Source of the DNA: Kiritimatiellaceae bacterium | GTDB taxonomy: Bacteria; Verrucomicrobiota; Kiritimatiellia; Kiritimatiellales; Tichowtungiaceae | DNA length: 64,000 nt | NCBI GenBank assembly: GCA_013141415.1 | Contig: JABFQY010000002.1 | Location: 62,001 to 126,000, forward strand | Direction of reading: 5' to 3' | Part shown: piece by piece, positions 34,289 to 44,918 of the stretch | How positions within the stretch are numbered: the first letter of the stretch is position 1 | Layout: each line of letters opens with the position of its first letter | Position numbers and translations under genes: made by a program | Notes under the pieces: generated by a model | What the model was told of the DNA's origin: nothing | Database searches by the model: none | The model's input: only the letters and a program-made list of their open reading frames with translations

Positions 34289-35428
34289 TACCTCTCCGGC
34301 TTTGCCGGAATCAGCGGCAATATGTTTGTCGGTGCGCTGCTGGACGCCGGGCTTCCGGAAAACGTTTTCCGGAACATGGTGAGCGCTTTGCCCGTTTCTG
34401 GCTATCAGTTGAAAATAGAAAAAGTCGTGAAGCACGGAATCAGCGCGACGCATTTTGATGTAGTGCTGGATCGCGACGGACACCAGCCGCACCGCCATCT
34501 CGCCGACATCGTAAAAATCATCGAGGGCGCGAATCTCTCCGCGACGGTGAAAGCCCGAAGCATTGCTGTTTTCACCCGGCTTGCCGAAGCGGAAGCCAAG
34601 GTGCACGGCACAACGGTGGAGAAAATTCATTTTCATGAAGTCGGCGGCGTGGATGCCATCATTGATATCATCGGAACGGTGTTCGGACTCGAAGCGCTCG
34701 GCATCGAAAAAGTTTACGCCGGAAATTTGCGCACCGGACACGGCATAATCCAATGTGCCCACGGTGCCATGCCGATCCCAGCACCAGCGACAGCGGAACT
34801 TTTGACCGGCATTCCGTACACGCACGGCGATATTGAAAAAGAATTGCTGACGCCAACCGGCGCCGCGCTGCTCGCCGTACTGTGCGACGGCTTCGGCGAC
34901 CGGCCCGCCGGTTTTGTTTCTGAAAAAATCGCCTACGGCGCGGGCGGCTGGGATCTCGATATTCCGAATGTCCTGCGTGTGCAGCTCGGCACCATTACGG
35001 AAAAATCCGACGAACTGCTGGTGATGGAAACGAATATCGACGACTGCAATCCGCAGATTTTCGATTATGTGATGGAGCGGCTTTTCAAAGCCGGCGCACT
35101 GGATGTCTGGCTAACGCCGATTCAGATGAAAAAGAACCGCCCGGCCGTGACACTTTCCGTGCTGGCGCCTGCCGCACTTCAGGACGAAGTGGAAAAAATA
35201 ATTTTCACAGAAACCACGACGATCGGAATCCGCCGCTACACTGTGCAGCGTACGGCCGCCGAGCGCCGCGAAGAAACCGTCAACACACCGTGGGGCACTG
35301 TGCGGATGAAGATCAGCTCCATCAACGGCAACGTCTGCACGGTCACACCGGAAGTGGATGACTGCCGAAAGATCGCGACGGCTACTGGCGTGCCGCTTAA
35401 AGAAGTGCTGGCTTCAATAAGAAATTAA
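34223..35428 (+). CDS. larC: nickel insertion protein LarC
   Basis: 401 residues. The real family start LYLSGFAGISGNMFVGALLDAG begins only at about residue 22. Residues 1-21 (including HSNTPALHSST) are encoded by the octamer repeat and linker, because no other ATG is available before the conserved region. Other motifs: HRHLADI, KIHFHEVGGVDAIIDI (His/Asp-rich metal site), ELLTPTGAALL and METNIDDCNPQIFDYVMERL. LarC inserts nickel into the pincer cofactor using CTP. In some species larC is split in two by a programmed frameshift; here it is one continuous frame. Confidence 0.93.
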   Translation: MEKKKTAVNQHSNTPALHSSTLYLSGFAGISGNMFVGALLDAGLPENVFRNMVSALPVSGYQLKIEKVVKHGISATHFDVVLDRDGHQPHRHLADIVKIIEGANLSATVKARSIAVFTRLAEAEAKVHGTTVEKIHFHEVGGVDAIIDIIGTVFGLEALGIEKVYAGNLRTGHGIIQCAHGAMPIPAPATAELLTGIPYTHGDIEKELLTPTGAALLAVLCDGFGDRPAGFVSEKIAYGAGGWDLDIPNVLRVQLGTITEKSDELLVMETNIDDCNPQIFDYVMERLFKAGALDVWLTPIQMKKNRPAVTLSVLAPAALQDEVEKIIFTETTTIGIRRYTVQRTAAERREETVNTPWGTVRMKISSINGNVCTVTPEVDDCRKIATATGVPLKEVLASIRN

Positions 35429-35478
35429 AGCCGTTGATTTCTGAGAGGGAATCCCCTACATTGCGCGCCAACGCGAAT

Positions 35479-35673
35479 ATGAATGCACAGGCATCCAGAA
35501 AAAGGCTTTGGCGCCGCGACCCGCCAATTCCGAATCCGTACCGTGACACGCTGAGCCAGGAAATCGGCTATAAGCTGGACGCCCGCTATGCCGGATGTCT
35601 GCTTATTGCGCTGGCCACAGGCGTGCTGATGGTTTCCGGCGGATCCTTCGTCGTCTACTGGCTCCTGCACTAA
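35479..35673 (+). CDS. small single-span membrane protein, unknown
   Basis: 64 residues from ATG 35479 (a TTG at 35434 could extend it by 15). A basic N-terminus (SRKRLWRRDPPIP) is followed by IGYKLDARYAG and one hydrophobic helix, CLLIALATGVLMVSGGSFVVYWLL, reaching the C-terminus. Not recognised. No convincing ribosome binding site. It lies between larC and the convergent typA. The membrane pattern supports coding, but it could be spurious. Confidence 0.45.
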   Translation: MNAQASRKRLWRRDPPIPNPYRDTLSQEIGYKLDARYAGCLLIALATGVLMVSGGSFVVYWLLH

Positions 35674-35699
35674 GTCGCTGTTCCCGATTATCGGAAAAT

Positions 35700-37517
35700 T
35701 TATTCCTCGTCGGCGGCGGAGCGTTTCATCCGTTTGCGTTCGTTGTCGGTGAGGTAGCGTTTGCGCAGGCGAACGTTGTGCGGCGTGACTTCAACCAGCT
35801 CGTCGTCTTTGATGTATTCCAGCGCTTCTTCAAGGCTCTGTTTCTGCGCGGGAGCAATCTTCATGGCGCGATCGGAACCGGAGGCGCGCATGTTGGTAAG
35901 CTGTTTGGCTTTCTGGACGTTGACGAGCAGATCCTTGTCGAGGCAGTGCTCGCCGACAATCATGCCCTCGTAGCAATCTACGCCCGGATCAATGAAGAAG
36001 ATGCCGCGCTGCTGCAGGCCGTCGATCGCAAACGCAACCGAACCTCCGTTGCCCATGCTGATCAGCACGCCGTTGTTGCGGTGGTTGATTTCGCCGGTAT
36101 AGGGCGCGTAGTGCAGGAAGCGGTGATTAATAATCCCTTCGCCCGCCGTGGCGGTCATCATCTTGCTGCGCAGCCCGATCAGTCCGCGGGTGGGAATGTG
36201 AAAGGTCATATTTTTGCGCAGGCCAAGCTGATCCATGCGGATCATTTCACCGCGGCGCATACCGATCAGTTCGATGGCTTTGCCGGCGTATTCGTCCGGC
36301 ACGTCCACCGTCAGAATTTCAATAGGCTCCTCTTTCACGCCGTGATGTGTGCGGAAAATAACGCGCGGCTGTGCGACGGTCAGCTCGAAGCCTTCGCGGC
36401 GCATGGTTTCGATGAGAATGGAAAGGTGTAGTACGCCGCGACCGCTGACGATAAAGGAGTCGCCGCCGAATTCTTCGACGCGTAGCGCGACGTCACGCTC
36501 GGTTTCCTTAAGTAGCCGTTCACGAATGTGGCGACTGGTAACAAATTTGCCGTCTTTACCGAAAAACGGTGAATCGTTGACTCGGAAGGCCATGGAAAGA
36601 GTCGGCTCGTCGAGCGCGATCAGCGGCAGTGCTTCGGGATGTTCGGCGTGGGCGATGGTATCGCCGATATCGATGTCCATGATTCCGGAAATGGCGCAAA
36701 GGTCGCCGCACGGAATACTGGTGGTCTTAACGCGGCCGAGGCCTTCGAAGGTTTGCAGTTCCTTGAGCTGAACATTCCGTACCGATCCATCGCGCTTGAT
36801 GATGCAAGTCGGCGTTTTCAGGTCGAGTGTACCGCGGTAAACGCGGCCGATGCCGATACGGCCAACATAGTCGTTGTAGTCCAGCGTGGTCGCCTGCATC
36901 TGAACCGGACCTTCTTTGACCGGCGGACCCGGAATGTACTTCACGATGGCATCCATCAGCGGCTTGATGGTGTCGCGCGGGTCGTTCAAGTCGGTGACAG
37001 CCCAGCCGTCACGGCCACTGGCGTAGATCACCGGGAAATCAAGCTGGTCATCATTCGCTTCGAGTTCGGCGAATAGATCGAAAACCATGTTGTGAACTTC
37101 GTCGCAGCGCGCATCCGGCTTATCCACCTTATTAATAACTACAACTGGTTTCAAATTCAGTTCAAGCGCCTTGTCCAGAACGAAGCGGGTTTGCGGCATC
37201 GGACCTTCAGCAGCATCCACCAACAGAAGTACGCCGTCGGCGAGGTTGAGTACGCGCTCGACCTGTCCGCCGAAATCGCTATGGCCGGGGGTGTCGATCA
37301 CGTTGATCTTCACGCCGTTATAAACAATGCTGATGTTCTTGGATAGAATGGTAATGCCGCGCTCGCGCTCCAGATCGTTGCTGTCGAGCAGGCAGGTTTG
37401 GAACGCTTCGTTGTCGCGCAGAATGTGGGCCTGTTTAATAATCTGATCGACCAGCGTGGTTTTGCCGTGGTCGACGTGCGCGATAATCGCGACATTGCGG
37501 ATTTGCTCGTTTCTCAT
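35700..37517 (-). CDS. typA: translational GTPase TypA/BipA
   Basis: 605 residues. The G motifs are [10 protein letters not shown] (G1), RGITI (G2), DTPGHSDFG (G3) and NKVDKPDA (G4), followed by elongation-factor domains II-V and the TypA-specific C-terminus ([11 protein letters not shown]). It binds ribosomes and helps large-subunit assembly and stress adaptation. I chose ATG 37517, with CCGGAGAA upstream; an upstream in-frame ATG at 37568 is less likely. Monocistronic between convergent neighbours. Confidence 0.96.
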   Translation of the reverse strand: MRNEQIRNVAIIAHVDHGKTTLVDQIIKQAHILRDNEAFQTCLLDSNDLERERGITILSKNISIVYNGVKINVIDTPGHSDFGGQVERVLNLADGVLLLVDAAEGPMPQTRFVLDKALELNLKPVVVINKVDKPDARCDEVHNMVFDLFAELEANDDQLDFPVIYASGRDGWAVTDLNDPRDTIKPLMDAIVKYIPGPPVKEGPVQMQATTLDYNDYVGRIGIGRVYRGTLDLKTPTCIIKRDGSVRNVQLKELQTFEGLGRVKTTSIPCGDLCAISGIMDIDIGDTIAHAEHPEALPLIALDEPTLSMAFRVNDSPFFGKDGKFVTSRHIRERLLKETERDVALRVEEFGGDSFIVSGRGVLHLSILIETMRREGFELTVAQPRVIFRTHHGVKEEPIEILTVDVPDEYAGKAIELIGMRRGEMIRMDQLGLRKNMTFHIPTRGLIGLRSKMMTATAGEGIINHRFLHYAPYTGEINHRNNGVLISMGNGGSVAFAIDGLQQRGIFFIDPGVDCYEGMIVGEHCLDKDLLVNVQKAKQLTNMRASGSDRAMKIAPAQKQSLEEALEYIKDDELVEVTPHNVRLRKRYLTDNERKRMKRSAADEE

Positions 37518-37616
37518 AAATTCTCCGGATAAGGGCGGAGAATCTACGCACCTGCCCGGAAAAAGCAACCTTTCGGGCGTTAATTCTGTGTGTCCTGAAT
37601 TCCGAGGCGGCGGCGG

Positions 37617-38165
37617 TCAAAAAATGTGGCAGGCGGGGCCGCCGTTTTTCTCAAAATAGCGCTGGTGATATTCCTCAGCGCGGTAGAACGGCCCAGCAGG
37701 CAGAATCTGCGTCGCGACCGGCTTTTTATATTTTCCGCTCTTATCCTGTGCAGCTTTGGCGGCTTCGGCGGCGGCCTTCTGTTCCGGCGAATGGCAGAAG
37801 ATCGCCGAGCGATATTGCGTACCGACGTCCGGCCCCTGCCGGTTAACCTGCGTCGGATCGTGCATCTTGAAAAAGAGTTCTAGCAGTTTTCCGTACGAGA
37901 CCCTCGCCGGGTCAAACGTGATTTCAATCGCTTCAGCATGGCCGGTGGCATCGGTGCAGACCTCTTTATAGGTCGGCTTCTCCGTTTTTCCGCCGGTATA
38001 GCCGACCTGCGTGTCGATCACGCCGGGCACCTGCCGGAATGCGGATTCAACGCCCCAGAAACATCCGGCGGCAAACGTGGCTTTTTCGGTTTTCATAGCG
38101 CCCTCCTCTGCCGGAGAATGTCCGGCAATTGCGGCAATCAGCACGCTGAACAGCATCGCTTTCAT
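37617..38165 (-). CDS. msrA: peptide methionine-(S)-sulfoxide reductase MsrA, exported form
   Basis: 182 residues. The catalytic GCFWG has its Cys at residue 35. Other family motifs: [44 protein letters not shown]. Residues 1-19 look like a signal peptide ([19 protein letters not shown]), so it should repair oxidised methionine in periplasmic or exported proteins. A second start at MKTEK (residue 24) would give a cytosolic form. Its ATG overlaps the upstream DUF2851 stop. Confidence 0.92.
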   Translation of the reverse strand: MKAMLFSVLIAAIAGHSPAEEGAMKTEKATFAAGCFWGVESAFRQVPGVIDTQVGYTGGKTEKPTYKEVCTDATGHAEAIEITFDPARVSYGKLLELFFKMHDPTQVNRQGPDVGTQYRSAIFCHSPEQKAAAEAAKAAQDKSGKYKKPVATQILPAGPFYRAEEYHQRYFEKNGGPACHIF

Positions 38166-39472
38166 GAAGGCATTGTACCGCGAAGGATGAAATCATGGAA
38201 CATCTGAATGAGCCCCTGACGCGCCAGCGCCGTGCGGTAAAGCTTCGGCGAATGGTCGGGGCCGAAGAGCGTATAGGCCGTTTCTCGGATGACGCTGTTC
38301 ATCGGTTCGACCGGCAGATTGTTCAAAGCCGAACTATCCCCCTTCGCCAACCGGTATGGCGCGATCACGTTTAACTCAATCGCATTTAACCGGTCTTGGC
38401 CGACCAGCTCCGCCGGCTTTTCTTTTCCCGTCCACCCCGCATGACGGCTCCAGTAACAGTCCTCCGGTGTTTGGAAAGACCCGAGAGCAATATACTGCGC
38501 CAAAGCGCATAGGCGGCGAACCGGATGATTCAGCGGACGCACACCGGCGAGCCGCCATTCGCTTTTATCGAGCGGCGCGATCTCTTCCCATTTATGCTGT
38601 TCGCGCCACCAGCAATCCCAAAGGGAGCGCAGTTCTGTTTTGGAAGATTGCGGCCAGCTGGCGGCAGGTTGTTTCGGAAGCAGTCCGGAGATGCCAAGCA
38701 AGACGGCATAAACTGTTTTCCAGTCCGCGCCGTACGGCGTGAGCGCTTCGAGCGAAAGTCTCTGCGCCAGTTTACGGAACGGCGCCTTATTGTGTTTATA
38801 GCCGAGCGCGGCGGCGGTTTCTTCGTAGAGCGCCTGCGCTTCGCCGCGCCGCTGAATCAGCCAGGCCATCCGCAGCGTTTTCTGCCGGAGCCGTTCTTCG
38901 CCCGCGCTTTCCAATATGCGGATAATTTCGTCCGGCGATTTTTCAACCATAGGAAACTCCGCCGTGGCGCGCGGCTCGTGATACGGATAAGCGGAAAGAT
39001 CGATGCTCTCCAGATCGGCGGTGCAACTATCCGCCAGAACAATATGAACGGTTCCGGGCGGGAAAAGCGTTTCGTCAACTTTCCCAGTAAACCAGGTGAT
39101 GTGAAATCGGACGTTTGAATAGCGCGGATCGGTGTGGTGCCCGTGGTTTTTCCAGTCGTTGGGAAAAATATGAATCTCGGCGTCGCCTGCCACGCGCCGC
39201 TTCTCGCGACCAATCAGAAGTACCGCGCCGGAAAAGTCCGGCCCGGCTTCGAGATTCCAGCGGCCGGGAGTTTCAACCGTCACCGGTTCGCCGCGCGACG
39301 TTTTCAGATTTTGCGGACGCAACCGGTTGTCGAACCAAAGCGCATGCAGATGACGTTCGCTGTACGGGAAATAGTGTCCAGCGGTTTCGCGGACTTCGCC
39401 GGGAGAAATCAGTTTGCGGTAGTCCGCCGCGTTCGGGAAAAACGTTTCCGGAATGGGCGGTGCGGCATACAT
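38162..39472 (-). CDS. DUF2851-family protein
   Basis: 436 residues from ATG 39472. The pattern [49 protein letters not shown] is characteristic of DUF2851, a conserved family of unknown function in Bacteroidota and PVC bacteria. The histidine/aspartate-rich core suggests metal binding. The rest is helical with many Trp residues. The ATG comes 4 bp after the HPr stop, and the gene's own stop overlaps msrA, so HPr, DUF2851 and msrA are probably one operon. Function unknown. Confidence 0.82.
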   Translation of the reverse strand: MYAAPPIPETFFPNAADYRKLISPGEVRETAGHYFPYSERHLHALWFDNRLRPQNLKTSRGEPVTVETPGRWNLEAGPDFSGAVLLIGREKRRVAGDAEIHIFPNDWKNHGHHTDPRYSNVRFHITWFTGKVDETLFPPGTVHIVLADSCTADLESIDLSAYPYHEPRATAEFPMVEKSPDEIIRILESAGEERLRQKTLRMAWLIQRRGEAQALYEETAAALGYKHNKAPFRKLAQRLSLEALTPYGADWKTVYAVLLGISGLLPKQPAASWPQSSKTELRSLWDCWWREQHKWEEIAPLDKSEWRLAGVRPLNHPVRRLCALAQYIALGSFQTPEDCYWSRHAGWTGKEKPAELVGQDRLNAIELNVIAPYRLAKGDSSALNNLPVEPMNSVIRETAYTLFGPDHSPKLYRTALARQGLIQMFHDFILRGTMPS

Positions 39473-39476
39473 CCGT

Positions 39477-39755
39477 TCAACGCCCCGCGTTAGGAAAGTC
39501 GAACTCGGTTTCGAAGAGTTCTTTGAATTTCGCGGCGGCGGCGGCTTCGTCGGAGCCGTTTGCTTGAATCGTGATTTGGGTGCCGTGTTCAAGGCCGAGA
39601 ATCATCAGCTCCAGCGCGGAGCCCAGCTCGCAGGAGCCCGAAGGGGCCGTGACGGTGACCGTACTTTTGAATCCGGCAACGGTCTGAGTGATAACGGCCG
39701 TCGGTCGGCAATGAATGCCCGCCTCGTTTTTGATGACTGCCTTTACCTCAACCAT
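39477..39755 (-). CDS. HPr-family phosphocarrier protein
   Basis: 92 residues from ATG 39755. H15 in AGIHCRPTA matches the PTS phosphorylation site exactly, and S46 (ELGSALEL) sits at the HPr kinase site. The fold pattern TVTVTAPSG...MILGLEHGTQITI fits HPr. It could serve a sugar phosphotransferase system or, if no EII is present, a regulatory PTS. No EI, EII or HPr kinase gene is in the window. The C-terminal ten residues are slightly longer than usual. Confidence 0.85.
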   Translation of the reverse strand: MVEVKAVIKNEAGIHCRPTAVITQTVAGFKSTVTVTAPSGSCELGSALELMILGLEHGTQITIQANGSDEAAAAAKFKELFETEFDFPNAGR

Positions 39756-39929
39756 AGTGCGGCAAATCATGCGCACAGCGGCAGCTTTTTCAATCCTTAT
39801 CTCAGAAACACTTCCCGTTTTGTTTCCGGAAGCCCACGTTTGATTAAGCCCCGCCTGAGCGCTTGCCCGCAAAAGTCAGCCGTGTTTAACTGGCGCCCCA
39901 TTATAATGAAACAAGCTGGAGGAAAGCAG

Positions 39930-42467
39930 ATGCTGAAACGAAACCTTGCTGTTGCCGCAACCTTACTACAGTCCAACCCTCTTCCCGCGGCTTTGCCGGA
40001 ACTGAATACGTCCTTCGGTCATGCAAAGGTGCAGACGCAGGATAATGGGCTGATCGTTTCGACCGGCAAGGTTGAGCGGCGCTGGATGTGGACAGGCGGC
40101 GGCTTTACCACCGTTTCATTGAAGGATCTCAAATCCGGCAAGGAATGGATTTCCGCAAAGACCGGCGCGGCATCCGACTGGCAGATTCCCGGTATAAATG
40201 AAACCGTCGGCCAGCTGGTTTCGCTGACCGCCGAAGAGAGCACAGATGAGGGGTTCACCTCTCCGCATTTGAATGTTCAAGCCGAGATCGCCTATCCTGT
40301 ATCAGGAAAAACGGTTCGTTACCGCATATGGGCCTATCCGGACGCTCCGGGACTGCGCACTCAGGTCGGAGTCAAAGGCGGAACCTTATCTGCCGCCGCA
40401 TCCGCCAAGGAAGCCGTTGAAATTGTCCCGCAAACAGGCCGGGATATCGATAAAGACAACATCGCCGTGCGGGCGGGAACCAATGGCGTGTGCTCTTTTG
40501 CTGTGAAAGGACTGGATCCGGCCAAATCATATCAACTCGGACTCAGCTGGATTGATCTCTGGGGACAGAACCGCACACAGACTGTTACGGTTTTTTCCGG
40601 CGACAAAGAATCGTCCCAGATTATTATTGAGGCGAACAAACTGCCTCAACCGGATGCGCTGCCCGAGGCCCTCTCGGTCGGCATCACCCGGGCGCTGTAT
40701 CACAGCGGCACCTGCACAATTCAAATTACAAATCAGGGGAATTATGATCCGGTTATTTCCGAACTTTGGATCAATGAATCAGAACCCGGGGACAAAAAAA
40801 GCGCCGTCGCCTATCTGAACTGCGGAGCTGCAAAGGCGCAAGACGCGATGACGAATATGGAGGATCAAGAAGGGGTTGCTGATACACTGCCTGTAAATCT
40901 GTGCGGCTTGCGCCTGATTGCATGGGGATACGCGGATGACACACAATCCATCAACTCGCCAACCATGCCGATTCTCCGCGAGCAAAACACCGATTCCTTA
41001 GGCCCGGTCGGCGAAATCATCTGGGCGAGCGGCATGGATCTGTCAGATCAAAGTGGACACCTGATTGTGGTCAAAGAATCCAATAAGTGTTTCAACACGG
41101 ACTTCGCCGCCAACAACGGGCGGTTTGCATGGAGCGCCGCCGGGCTTCGCAACACCGGGCTTGGATGGCTTCCGGAGGAGCTGTCCGGCGACAACTACAA
41201 AGACGGATGGGCCACATGGATCATGCTCGGAAACGGCTCTGATGATGAGGCTCAGCTGGTACTCAAACAATTCGATCGATTCCGTTACCCCGTCCATCCG
41301 GGAAAGGATATTTACATCCTCGCCAACACCTGGGGCAGCGCCGCCGCCAAAATCGACTCCCAGCTGGCGGCCCGGGAAAGCAATCTTCTGCGGGAGATTG
41401 ATAGCGCAGCGGATCTGGGTATTGATATTCAGCAGGTCGATGACGGTTGGCAGGGCTACGAGACCGGCGGAAAAAACTGGCGTCCAATCGCCTCACTGCA
41501 AGCTCCGGACGGTGCCTGTGTAATCGAAGAGTACGGTTCGGAAACAATCCCTGTCTATCCTGACGGATGGGTCAATATTCGGAAACACGCTCAGCAAAAA
41601 AACATCAAACTCGGCCTTTGGGTACACGGCTCCGCCGTGCCGATTGAAGACCTGATCTGGAATCAGCGGCAAGGCGGATTCTCCGTTGTTAAGTATGACT
41701 TTTTCAACATGAGGACTATGGCCGAAGCACAGATGCATCTGAACAAAATGCGTACATTTATAAAGGCGGCCGATCATCAGGTGCGGGTGAACTGGGATGT
41801 CACCGACAAGCCGCGCATCGGGTATTATCTCGGACGCGATCAGGGCGCCATTTATCTTGAAAACCGCAAGCCGAAAAGTCCGGCCAGCGTGATTTATAAA
41901 CCCTATCTGGTTCTGCGCGACGCATGGGAAATCTCAAAATACGTGAATCTCAACAAGTTCGAACTCACCGTTCAAAACGCAGACCGCGTCAGCCGGAATC
42001 CGGATTCATACGGCGAAACCAGCGACGCCTGGAAACATCCGCATGACTACTGCTTCGCGCAAACCATGATGGGCACGCCGATCTTCTTTCAGGAAACACA
42101 ACTCTACACCCCGGAAGCACGTGCGCAGCTCAAGCCGTTAATTGCGCTCTATCGGAAACACCGTGCCGCACTTTATGCAGGGTATGCGTTCGCATTGGGG
42201 GCCCAGCCTGACAACCGGAACTGGTCCGGATTTCAAAACTATAATCCGGAAACCGGGGTTAGCTATCTCACGGTATTCCGACAGATTGAAAACTCTCTGA
42301 CGGAAAATGAAATCGACATAAAGTTCTACCCGCCGGAAAGCCGCCTTCGCGTCACAAACCTTGTAAATAACGAATCAACGGATCGCATCGTCGGGAACAA
42401 CGGCGCAGTAAAATTGACCATTCCTCAAGCTCCCGGGTTTCTGTTCCTTCGCGTAGAAAAAATGTGA
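39930..42467 (+). CDS. secreted GH36/GH-D clan alpha-galactosidase-like protein
   Basis: 845 residues from ATG 39930, preceded by GGAGGAAAG; a TATAAT at 39902-39907 may be the -10 element. Residues 1-25 are a signal peptide. The N-terminal half is beta-rich (galactose-mutarotase-like sandwich). The catalytic barrel has LGIDIQQVDDGWQGY, the GH-D clan D-D-G-W motif, and FSVVKYDFFN, whose Asp is the expected nucleophile (KxD). NWDVTDKPRIGYYLGRDQGAI follows. The family acts on alpha-galactosides, raffinose-type sugars or related alpha-linked substrates; exact substrate unknown. Confidence 0.82.
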   Translation: MLKRNLAVAATLLQSNPLPAALPELNTSFGHAKVQTQDNGLIVSTGKVERRWMWTGGGFTTVSLKDLKSGKEWISAKTGAASDWQIPGINETVGQLVSLTAEESTDEGFTSPHLNVQAEIAYPVSGKTVRYRIWAYPDAPGLRTQVGVKGGTLSAAASAKEAVEIVPQTGRDIDKDNIAVRAGTNGVCSFAVKGLDPAKSYQLGLSWIDLWGQNRTQTVTVFSGDKESSQIIIEANKLPQPDALPEALSVGITRALYHSGTCTIQITNQGNYDPVISELWINESEPGDKKSAVAYLNCGAAKAQDAMTNMEDQEGVADTLPVNLCGLRLIAWGYADDTQSINSPTMPILREQNTDSLGPVGEIIWASGMDLSDQSGHLIVVKESNKCFNTDFAANNGRFAWSAAGLRNTGLGWLPEELSGDNYKDGWATWIMLGNGSDDEAQLVLKQFDRFRYPVHPGKDIYILANTWGSAAAKIDSQLAARESNLLREIDSAADLGIDIQQVDDGWQGYETGGKNWRPIASLQAPDGACVIEEYGSETIPVYPDGWVNIRKHAQQKNIKLGLWVHGSAVPIEDLIWNQRQGGFSVVKYDFFNMRTMAEAQMHLNKMRTFIKAADHQVRVNWDVTDKPRIGYYLGRDQGAIYLENRKPKSPASVIYKPYLVLRDAWEISKYVNLNKFELTVQNADRVSRNPDSYGETSDAWKHPHDYCFAQTMMGTPIFFQETQLYTPEARAQLKPLIALYRKHRAALYAGYAFALGAQPDNRNWSGFQNYNPETGVSYLTVFRQIENSLTENEIDIKFYPPESRLRVTNLVNNESTDRIVGNNGAVKLTIPQAPGFLFLRVEKM

Positions 42468-42524
42468 TTTGCCGGGAATAGCGGTTCATGTTTAACTGCC
42501 GCCCTGTTTTGAAGGAACTGAACT

Positions 42525-44918
42525 ATGAAATTTGCGCTGAGCTGGCTGAAGGAATATGTGGATTTTGACGACACGATCGCGGGGCTTTCGGACAAACTGA
42601 CGTTTGCCGGGCTCGAGGTCGAACATATCGAAACGCTGGGCGGCACGTTTGAAGGCGTGGTCGTCGGCGAGGTGAAGCAGGTCGAGCCGCATCCGGACGC
42701 CGATAAACTGCGCCTCTGCACCGTCGAATACGGCGCCGCCGAAACGTTGCGCGTCGTCTGCGGCGCACCGAACGTCGCGGTCGGCGGCAAATATCCGTTC
42801 GCCACCGTCGGCACCACCCTGCCGTGCGGCATTAAGCTCAAGAAAGCCAAAATCCGCGGCGTCGAATCGCTCGGTATGCTTTGCGCCAAGGATGAACTCG
42901 GACTCGGCGAAGACCATTCCGGTCTGCTGGTTCTCGACGCATCGCTCAAACCCGGCACGCCGCTCGCCGCCGTCATGGGCCCGGCGGAAACCGTTTTCGA
43001 ACTGGAAATCACGCCGAACCGCCCCGACTGTCTCAGCATCATCGGCGTCGCCCGTGAAGTCGCCGCCATCTACGGCAAGCCGCTCAAGATGCCGTCCATC
43101 GATCTGAAAGAAGCTTCGGAGCCGGCCGAGAAAGAAGTCAGCGTGGAAGTGAAAGATTCCGGCAAGTGCCCGCGCTACACCGCCCGCGTTTTGAAAAACG
43201 TCCAAATCGGCCCGTCGCCGGACTGGATGAAGCGCCGCCTCGAAGCCTGCGGCATCCGTTCGATCAATAACGTCGTGGACATCACCAACTACGTCCTGCT
43301 CGAAACCGGCCACCCGCTCCACGCCTTCGACTACACTTTGCTCAAGGACGGAAAAATTATCGTCCGCCACGCCGCCAAAGATGAAAAGTTCACCACGCTC
43401 GACAGCGTGGAGCGTCGGCTGACCGAAGAGATGCTGGTCATCGCCGACGCCGGTAAAGCCGTCGCGCTCGCCGGAGTCATGGGCGGCGCCAACACCGAAA
43501 TTAAAGACGACACTTCGACCGTGCTGATCGAGGCCGCGACGTTTGAACAGTCCGGCATCCGCGCCACTGCCAAAGGACTCAGCCTTTACACCGACAGCTC
43601 CTACCGTTTCCAGCGCGGCGTCAACGGCTCCAGCGTGGAATGGGCCAGCCGCCGTGCCGCCGCATTGATGCACGAACTGGCCGGCGCCAGCGTCTGCAAA
43701 GGCGTCGTCGATGTTTATCCGACACCGAAAACTAAACGGCAAATCACCGTCCGCTGGCAGGCGGCCTGCGACTTGATCGGCATGAACGTGCCGGTTGAAG
43801 CGATGAAGAAAATTTTCCAATCCTTGGAAATCGCCATTCTCTCCGCCGACGCCGAAAAAGCGGTTCTGGAAATTCCGACGTTCCGCGACGACCTCGAACG
43901 CGAAGTGGACATCATCGAAGAAGTCGCCCGCATGAACGGCGTGGACAAGATTCCCGAAAAACTGCCGGTTGCCGAAACGGTCGCCGGAGTCAGCGACAGC
44001 CGCGTCCGCGCGATTACCGCCTGCCGTAAAAATCTGGTCGGACTCGGCGCGCGCGAAATCATGAACTACACGCTGGTCAGCCATCCGCTGCTCGACCTTT
44101 TCGGCAAAGACGATGCCGCCGTCCGCGAAGAATTGCCCCACCCGATCAGCGCCGAACAATCCGTCCTGCGCACGTCGCTGATTCCGCAGATGATCGAAAG
44201 CCTCGGTCGCAACAAGTCGCGCCAGATTGATGAAGCGGTCTTTTTTGAAATCGGCCGGACGTTTGCCAAGACGGTACAAACCGAAAAGGTCTGTCTCGGA
44301 CTAATGGGAGCCGCCGGGCGCGGCGCACTCGACAAACAGCGCGCCCTCGGCGAAGAGGAAGTTTTCCTCTGGCTCAAAGGACTCATCGAAAAACTGCTCG
44401 CCGCACAGAAAGTTTTGGATGTGAACTTCCTGTCCATTGAAAATCCGGCTTTCGAAGCGGGCCGCGCCGTAGATGTATTTTCCGGCAAAGAAAAAATCGG
44501 CGTCATCGGTCTAATCAATTCCGCCGCACGCAAAGAATGGCGATTGAACGATCCGGTCGCCGCCGCCGAACTGAATCTTGAGCCGCTGATTTCCAATGTT
44601 TGGAAACGGAGTGCGGTGCAGGACATCCCGACTTATCCGGCGACGGAACGCGACTTCGCCTTCATCGTTGATGAAGCGGTGCGTCATGAAGAAATTCTGG
44701 CGGCGGTCCAGTCCGCCGCGCCCGCCGAACTCGAAAGCGTGAAACTCTTCGACGTCTTCCGTGGCAAGGCGATGGAGAAAGGCAAGAAGAGCGTCGCCTA
44801 CAGCTTTGTTTACCGCTCGCCGTCCGGCACACTGACCGATGAAAAGGTCAACGCCTTCCACGAGGCCGTTGGCAAAAAAGTTTGCGCCTCCGTCTCTGCC
44901 GTTATTCGCGAAGGATGA
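42525..44918 (+). CDS. pheT: phenylalanine-tRNA ligase beta subunit
   Basis: 797 residues, full length. Order of domains: N-terminal and tRNA-binding (EMAP-like, GEVKQVEPHPDADKLRLC), B3/B4 editing domains (EITPNRPDCLSI), B5, core (IIEEVARMNG) and the C-terminal FDX-ACB domain (YPATERDFAF). The alpha subunit gene pheS is not adjacent, unlike in most bacteria. The gene contains two perfect TTCCAA-N3-TTGGAA palindromes (43815 and 44591). Cytosolic heterotetramer charging tRNA-Phe. Confidence 0.96.
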   Translation: MKFALSWLKEYVDFDDTIAGLSDKLTFAGLEVEHIETLGGTFEGVVVGEVKQVEPHPDADKLRLCTVEYGAAETLRVVCGAPNVAVGGKYPFATVGTTLPCGIKLKKAKIRGVESLGMLCAKDELGLGEDHSGLLVLDASLKPGTPLAAVMGPAETVFELEITPNRPDCLSIIGVAREVAAIYGKPLKMPSIDLKEASEPAEKEVSVEVKDSGKCPRYTARVLKNVQIGPSPDWMKRRLEACGIRSINNVVDITNYVLLETGHPLHAFDYTLLKDGKIIVRHAAKDEKFTTLDSVERRLTEEMLVIADAGKAVALAGVMGGANTEIKDDTSTVLIEAATFEQSGIRATAKGLSLYTDSSYRFQRGVNGSSVEWASRRAAALMHELAGASVCKGVVDVYPTPKTKRQITVRWQAACDLIGMNVPVEAMKKIFQSLEIAILSADAEKAVLEIPTFRDDLEREVDIIEEVARMNGVDKIPEKLPVAETVAGVSDSRVRAITACRKNLVGLGAREIMNYTLVSHPLLDLFGKDDAAVREELPHPISAEQSVLRTSLIPQMIESLGRNKSRQIDEAVFFEIGRTFAKTVQTEKVCLGLMGAAGRGALDKQRALGEEEVFLWLKGLIEKLLAAQKVLDVNFLSIENPAFEAGRAVDVFSGKEKIGVIGLINSAARKEWRLNDPVAAAELNLEPLISNVWKRSAVQDIPTYPATERDFAFIVDEAVRHEEILAAVQSAAPAELESVKLFDVFRGKAMEKGKKSVAYSFVYRSPSGTLTDEKVNAFHEAVGKKVCASVSAVIREG
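43815..43829. repeat. TTCCAA-tcc-TTGGAA palindrome in pheT
   Basis: Perfect 6-3-6 inverted repeat, read as IFQSLE in the protein. Confidence 0.9.
44591..44605. repeat. TTCCAA-tgt-TTGGAA palindrome in pheT
   Basis: Perfect 6-3-6 inverted repeat, second copy in pheT. Confidence 0.9.

Noticed and set aside
42492-44279. 595-codon open frame on the minus strand
   Set aside because: It is antisense to pheT, which has all expected domains. The frame is a by-product of GC-rich third positions.
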